From Ascidia mentula (Eukaryota > Chordata > Ascidiacea > Phlebobranchia > Ascidiidae), in assembly GCA_947561715.1 (NCBI GenBank), contig OX387202.1, positions 620,001 to 684,000 of the forward strand: 64,000 bases of DNA. The letters are read 5' to 3'. This document shows, in pieces, positions 58,030 through 64,000 of this stretch (the stretch's first letter is position 1; every line of letters begins with the position of its first letter). Below the pieces are notes generated by a model. That model was given only the letters and a program-made list of their open reading frames with translations. It was not told the origin of the DNA and ran no database searches. Both the position numbers and the translations under genes were made by a program.

Positions 58030-59050
58030 TAATTAATGGCGCTTGGCTTTTGCATCGCAGAAATCGACAGGATTTTCTCCAATTTTCAATGACGAAATAT
58101 CGATGCGCCAACATTTCAAAGACTAAACTCAATTACGTAAGTTGGAGTTAGAAACCAAGTTACATCGAAGTTCGAGTTCGGATAAAGAGATGGTTTAGAA
58201 CCGTTTTTGTTTTTCGCTCATATAATTACAATCATTTTGATTAGCGACATATCTTTCAAAACTGCAGGATGCAAAATCATCGACAGGATAGAGCGTCCGA
58301 CCAGACACTGCCTGAGTCGTAGAATGGTAAGATCTTTGTTTATTCTTGTGGTTGAATTCGAAGTATGCGCTAAAGCACGACTGTGCAGTATTCCAAATAC
58401 GGTGAAATGGATCGCCTGTGTTGTTAAAAATACAAATTGGGCACTGGTGTAAACGTCTTTGTTCGTTTTGTTTTACACGCTTTATTTCATTATGTATTTT
58501 CACTTCACTTTCACGTTCACTCACTTGTTTCCTTTGTTTTCTGTCACTCTCACCCTTTTTATTGTATTTGTAATTATTTTGATTTTTACTCATTTTTATA
58601 CGCCCGAGCAGTCACGCTTGGCAAATGTGGGCAGCGGTGATTGGTTCAAGTGCTGGTGGCAAAAATAACAGGCAAAAAGCCGGCAGTTCTCTGGTGGTGG
58701 CGTGTTGCAAACACTGTTTTTTGGTGAGAGATCGTATGATGTGAATTGTTGATGAACGCTAGTTGTAGTGGAACGTTCATTTTGTGCCAATCTTATAACA
58801 ACCGTTGTTTTATTCGTGCTTTTATCGTTTTATTCTCATATACTTGTCAGCGTTTTTCTATTTTATTACAAAGGCAGCCACCTTGGTCGTGTGACTCCAG
58901 GTCTCAGCGATAGGCCATCAGTGCAGAAGATCCTAGGCGTTAACCAAGTTAGGAAGACAAGCTAATTTCGGTTACATTTGGCGAGCACGCCAGGACTCTG
59001 CTATCGCTTGTGAGGAGTCACATCACGGCTTTCAGAGAACTTCGTTTTAT
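58030..59050. other. 5' flank of the Ty3/gypsy fossil
   Basis: No gene recognised. The leader or terminal repeat of the next element would lie here, but no second terminal repeat is in the window to confirm it. Confidence 0.35.
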
Positions 59051-61360
59051 AATGTCTTTTAATTTGTTTTTATCGCCACCGCGCTTTGTACCGGGACAAG
59101 ATGTTGGCCAGTTTGTTTCTTTGTTTGAATCGTACTATGAGAGTGTGAAAGCTAGCGAGGAAGTGAAGCGTCACCTTTTTTTAACGTCAATTGATGATGA
59201 CCTCCGCTGGATAGTTAAGGGAAACGACAATAACGTTTTCCAACTGAAGTACGATGAGTTAATTAGCCGCGCCCTAAAGCAAGGTTCTGACCAATCACAA
59301 CTCCATGAAACACGCGCGATGTTGTTTGGCCGGAGGCAGTTGTCACAGGAAAGCATTAAGGACTTTGTGTACGCTTTAAAAGCTCTCGGCGACAAGGCTT
59401 GTCCCACGGAGGAGAGTATTAAAAATGAGGTTTTATATTCATTGCTCTTTGTTGTCATGTTGGACCAGCACATGGCTAGGTCCTTGCCGCAACGGCTGGA
59501 ATTCAAACGGGACTTTTGGATGGCCGCTTAGATGGTATTGTCTACGCATCTACCGGAAATGTCCCAGGTTTTAGGCGTCTGTCGTCGTGGCGTTCAAGAA
59601 TCATCAGGATCGAAACAACCGGAAAAGGATGCAGACATCGGTGTTCTCCAAAAAACTGTGACCGCGCTCCAGAAGGACATTGAGTTTGTACGACGGGAGG
59701 TGCAGCAATTGGGTAAACCAACACATCGGATAGCAGATAGGTTGGCTCGCCGCTGTTTCGCCTGCGGTAAACCAGGACTCTGGCAAAGATTTTGCCCCAT
59801 GCAAGGTAAGCGCGGCTTTTATACCAGTTTCATGCCTCGCAGGAATTTCGATAAAAGATCTGGTACCCCTGTGACCCAAGAGGCAAAAGCAAGTATATGT
59901 TTGAAGGACACCGAACCCACAGCTTTGAATCCTACCAATAATCAGAACACGAGCAAGAGTCCAACCAAACCCCAATTAGTCCGGTTTGTCAACGTTTCTA
60001 TCGCTTCTGAGCCGGTATGTGCTTTAGTTAATACTGGTGCAAGTGTATCTTTGATTAGCCAAAAGTGCTCAGAGACATTGAACAATGATCGCCTTAAAAT
60101 CGCTGGGCCAAGACGAACGCTTTTCTGGAGATAATTGTAGTTTGGTTTCAGTTATCGGAAAAGTCACTGTAAATGTTAAGCTGGGATGGCTAGATGTCCC
60201 CACGTGTTTATATGTCGCGTCGGGCGTCACTCACAACTTAATTTTGGGATTGGATTTTCTGCAGAAGAACCGCTGCAGTGTGTGTTACGACCAAAATTTG
60301 TTGACAGCGGGCCGTGCCCAGGTACCATTACTCTCGTCGTCTTTCGTACAACGTACCAGGGATATTTGTGTGACCGACGCGACAGAAATCCCTCCAATGT
60401 CGGAGGTGTGGGTCACATGTCGTTACCACCTTGACGTCTGCGAAGAAGACATCCCAGAGTTTCAAGTTAATATTGCGCAAAGACAGGGGTTCGCAGAAAA
60501 GATTGGACTCTGTACAGCGAACTGTGTCTCAACTGTGCGGAAAAATGAGGTAAACTTACGTATCGCCAATTTTAGCGACGACCCAATCCTAGTGCCATCA
60601 GCAACCAGGGTTGCTGTCGCGTTTGGCAACGTTACGTGTCCAGTATCGGAATGGTGTGTTGTTGTTGAAGATAGCAGTGTGCAACCTACAGAGGAAGTTT
60701 GCAATATCTCCCATGCCCACATACCGACCAATGAAGAAAGTTGGGAATGCATTCACCAAGGCGTGAGTATCGGAGATGGGTTGTCGGAAACCCAGAGGGC
60801 GGATGTTTTAAAACTTCTTCGTCGCCATCAAAACGCATTTTCGATCAACTTTGACCTAGGCCGGACTGATCTTGTTCGACATTTGATCGACACCGGGGAT
60901 GCGGCACCAATCCGTCAACATCCTCGAAGAATGTCCATCCATCATAAAGGTTGAGAAGATCATCAACGAAATGCGAAGCCAAGGACTCGTGAGACCTTCA
61001 ACCTCGCCATGGTCAAGTTCGATTGTTCTGGTGAAAAAGAAGTCTGGTGAGTTGCGATTTTGCGTCGACTATCGACAAGTAAACGAAGCAACCAAAAAAA
61101 CAGTTACCCTATTCCCCGGGTTGATAGCCTGGATGAAATGTCTGGGTCACGTTTCTTTTCCACCCTTGATCTGAAATCTGGCTACTGGCTGATCCCCATG
61201 GGCGGCCAATCAAGGGATAAGACAGCTTTTGCCAGTCACATGGGTTTGTTTGAATTCACCGTGATGCCTATGGGATTATGCAATTCAGCGGCAAGCTTCC
61301 AACACCTACTGCGTATTGTGCTACAGGGCATGGTCAGCCTATCTAAATGCATGGAGTTTC
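59051..61360 (+). mobile_element. Ty3/gypsy gag-protease-RT fossil, cut by satellite
   Basis: In order: a gag part (FVPGQDVGQFVSLFESYYES), a CCHC-type zinc knuckle (CFACGKPGLWQRFC), a retropepsin-like protease (VCALVNTGASVSLIS, then LILGLDFLQ) and the reverse transcriptase up to its palm (PWSSSIVLVKKKSGELRFCV, FSTLDLKSGYW, FTVMPMGLCNSAASF). It ends abruptly at about 61360, where satellite-like sequence begins, so the rest of RT, RNase H and integrase are missing. It is broken, with about three to five breaks, and is of a different lineage from the fossils at 45-53 kb. Confidence 0.87.
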
Positions 61361-64000
61361 TTCATTTCGTTTTGACTTTCGTTTTGAAAAACGAAATTTC
61401 GTTTCGTATGACACTTTTTCGTTTCGAAACGATATACAAAAACGAAATTTTGGGTAAAAACATAATGCCAAAAAACAAAAAAAAATTGTAATTTAATGGG
61501 CACTTGATGATGCCCTTGAGCGAAACATGTCGGTTTGGAGGAAATTTTGTATCAAAACACACTTGCATTTTAAAATCAAAATTTTGTTTTTTTTTCGTTT
61601 CGAATAACGTTTGCGAAACGAAATTTCGTTTTCGTGTTAGGTTTGAAAGCGAAATAGAAGTTGGTTTGGGTTCCCCCAAGAAATTAGTTTAATATTACAA
61701 AACTTAAATGAAATTGAGACACAATTGCGTGCCATTTCGAAATACTCGAGTTGTTTTACGCGACTGTAAAGTGTAATGATGTTATTTACGTAGAAAACAG
61801 TTGATTTCAGTGATAACATTATCACCACGCACTAAATAAGCGAAATTTCGCGGGTTTTACATCCAAGTAAAGCAAAATCGTGATTGTTCATCGTGATAAA
61901 GTGAATCCTGCACTATTTACGCCAAAAGATGATGAAAGATCTTGTTTCACATACGAATCTGACCGTGTGCCGCAAAGGGGAATTGGAAACGAAATTTTGG
62001 TTTTAAAAACAAAATTTCGTTTCGAATAACGTTTGCGAAACGAAATTTCGTTTTCGTGTTAGGTTTGAAAGCGAAATAGAAGTTGGTTTGGGTTCCCCCA
62101 AGAAATTAGTTTAATATTACAAAACTTAAATGAAATTGAGACACAATTGCGTGCCATTTCGAAATACTCGAGTTGTTTTACGCGACTGTAAAGTGTAATG
62201 ATGTTATTTACGTAGAAAACAGTTTATTTCAGTGATAACATTATCACCACGCACTAAATAAGCGAAATTTCGCGGGTTTTACATCCAAGTAAAGCAAAAT
62301 CGTGATTGTTCATCGTGATAAAGTGAATCCTGCACTATTTACGCCAAAAGATGATGAAAGATCTTGTTTCACATACGAATCTGACCGTGTGCCGCAAAGG
62401 GGAATTGGAAACGAAATTTTGGTTTTTAAAACAAAAATTCGTTTCGAATAACCTTTGCAAAAGGAAATTTCGTTTTCGTGTTAGGTTTGAAAACGAAACA
62501 GAAGTTGGTTTGGGTTCCCCCAAGAAATTAGTTAAATATTACAAGCCCACAATGAAATTGCGTCACAATTGTGTGACATTTTCGAATTACTCGAGTTGTT
62601 TTATGCGACTGTAATGTGTAATGATGTTTTTTACGTAGAAAACAGTTTATTTCAGTGATAACATTCTCACCACACACTAAATAAGCGAAACTTCGCGGGT
62701 TTTACATCCAAGTAAAGCAAAATCGTGATTGTTCATCGTGATAAAGTGAATCCTGCACTATTTACGCCAAAAGATGATGAAAGATCTTGTTTCACATACG
62801 AATCTGACCGTGTGCCGCAAAGGGGAATTGGAAACGAAATTTTGGTTTTTAAAACAAAATTTCGTTTCGAATAACCTTTGCCAAAGGAAATTTCGTTTTC
62901 GTGTTAGGTTTGAAAACGAAACAGAAGTTGGTTTGGGTTCCCCCAAGAAATTAGTTAAATATTACAAGCCCTCAATGAAATTGCGTCACAATTGTGTGAC
63001 ATTTTCGAATTACTCGAGTTGTTTTATGCGACTGTAATGTGTAATGATGTTATTTACGTAGAAAACAGTTTATTTCAGTGATAACATTATCACCACGCAC
63101 TACATAAGCGAAATTTCGCGGGTTTTACATCTAAGTAAAGAAAATTGTGATTGTTCGTCGTGATAAAGTGAATCCTGCACTATTTACGCCAAAAGATGAT
63201 GAAAGATCTTGTTTCACATACGAATCTGACCGTGTGCCGCAAAGGGGAATTGGAAACGAAATTTTGGTTTTAAAAACAAAATTTCGTTTCGAATAACGTT
63301 TGCGAAACGAAATTTCGTTTTCGTGTTAGGTTTGAAAGCGAAATAGAAGTTGGTTTGGGTTCCCCCAAGAAATTAGTTTAATATTACAAAACTTAAATGA
63401 AATTGAGACACAATTGCGTGCCATTTCGAAATACTCGAGTTGTTTTACGCGATTGTAAAGTGTAATGATGTTATTTACGTAGAAAACAGTTTATTTCAGT
63501 GATAACATTATCACCACGCACTAAATAAGCGAAATTTCGCGGGTTTTACATCCAAGTAAAGCAAAATCGTGATTGTTCATCGTGATAAAGTGAATCCTGC
63601 ACTATTTACGCCAAAAGATGATGAAAGATCTTGTTTCACATACGAATCTGACCGTGTGCCGCAAAGGGGAATTGGAAACGAAATTTTGGTTGTTAAAACA
63701 AAAATTCGTTTCGAATAACCTTTGCAAAAGGAAATTTCGTTTTCGTGTTAGGTTTGAAAACGAAACAGAAGTTGGTTTGGGTTCCCCCAAGAAATTAGTT
63801 AAATATTACAAGCCCACAATGAAATTGCGTCACAATTGTGTGACATTTTCGAATTACTCGAGTTGTTTTATGCGACTGTAATGTGTAATGATGTTATTTA
63901 CGTAGAAAACAGTTTATTTCAGTGATAACATTATCACCACGCACTACATAAGCGAAATTTCGCGGGTTTTACATCTAAGTAAAGAAAATTGTGATTGTTC
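61361..64000. repeat. Satellite array, unit about 422 bp
   Basis: Unit starts (ATGATGAAAGATCTTG) lie at 61929, 62351, 62774, 63196 and 63618. A partial unit and a diverged leader begin at 61361, and the array runs past the window end. Two variants, A and B, occur in the order A, A, B, B-prime, A, B. Each unit holds a 13-bp inverted repeat (GAAACGAAATTTT with a 12-base loop), a near-palindrome around CGAAACGAAATTTCGTTTTCG and the palindrome GTGATAA-CA-TTATCAC. A frame of 87 codons recurs in B units but there is no sign it is a gene. Confidence 0.95.

Noticed and set aside
61496-61540. Hammerhead-ribozyme-like core (TTGATGA ... GCGAAAC) at the satellite border
   Set aside because: The essential first C of CTGATGA is T, and stem II would have only two base pairs, so a working ribozyme is unlikely.
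62351-63881. 87-codon frame repeated in satellite B units as a possible small gene
   Set aside because: The frame is kept because the units themselves are nearly identical; A units lack it and no promoter or codon-position bias is visible.

Overview
The window looks like nuclear DNA of a tunicate, most likely an ascidian close to Ciona. It is about 60% A+T, has short introns with GT..AG borders, and carries animal genes built from many small exons. There are also leucine-rich-repeat exons of the ascidian NLR type and a mix of LINE, SINE, hAT, Penelope and Ty3/gypsy remains. The species is inferred; no marker gene proves it. No bacterial operon, CRISPR array, rRNA or intact tRNA gene was seen.

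Layout. 1-7.1 kb holds mobile elements: a broken Ty3/gypsy gag-protease fragment, a broken Tx1/L1-like LINE with three separable reading frames, tRNA-derived SINE copies and a second LINE tail. 7.7-18.1 kb is MLST8 (minus strand, 8 exons, 323 aa), the WD40 subunit of the TOR complexes. Its sixth intron is 7.4 kb and contains a complete four-exon ARF-family GTPase gene on the plus strand. 20.1-35.8 kb is a K-Cl cotransporter gene of the SLC12A4-7 group (minus strand, 24 shared exons). It has three alternative 5' ends, all joining exon 30602-30678 in the same phase. All exon junctions were checked by hand for phase and for match to the human families.

36.7-57.5 kb is a patchwork. It holds a tandem segmental duplication (about 3.5 kb per copy), LRR and pre-LRR exons of NLR-like genes on the minus strand, several broken Ty3/gypsy pol fragments, a hAT element whose empty site survives in the other duplicate, and a Penelope-like GIY-YIG fragment. 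57.8-58.0 kb is a 19-bp minisatellite. 59.0-61.4 kb is another Ty3/gypsy gag-pol fossil that runs directly into a satellite of about 422 bp per unit, which fills the window to its end.

The two large host genes and the ARF gene act in unrelated housekeeping roles (TOR signalling, chloride extrusion, vesicle traffic); nothing suggests a joint pathway. The most notable observations are a 55-bp tandem repeat that copies a whole 3' splice site in front of the cotransporter exon with the phospho-switch threonine, the choice of first exon that adds or removes an RFTV kinase-docking motif, the satellite with matched changes in both arms of a hairpin, and a cysteine-rich extra reading frame in the LINE.
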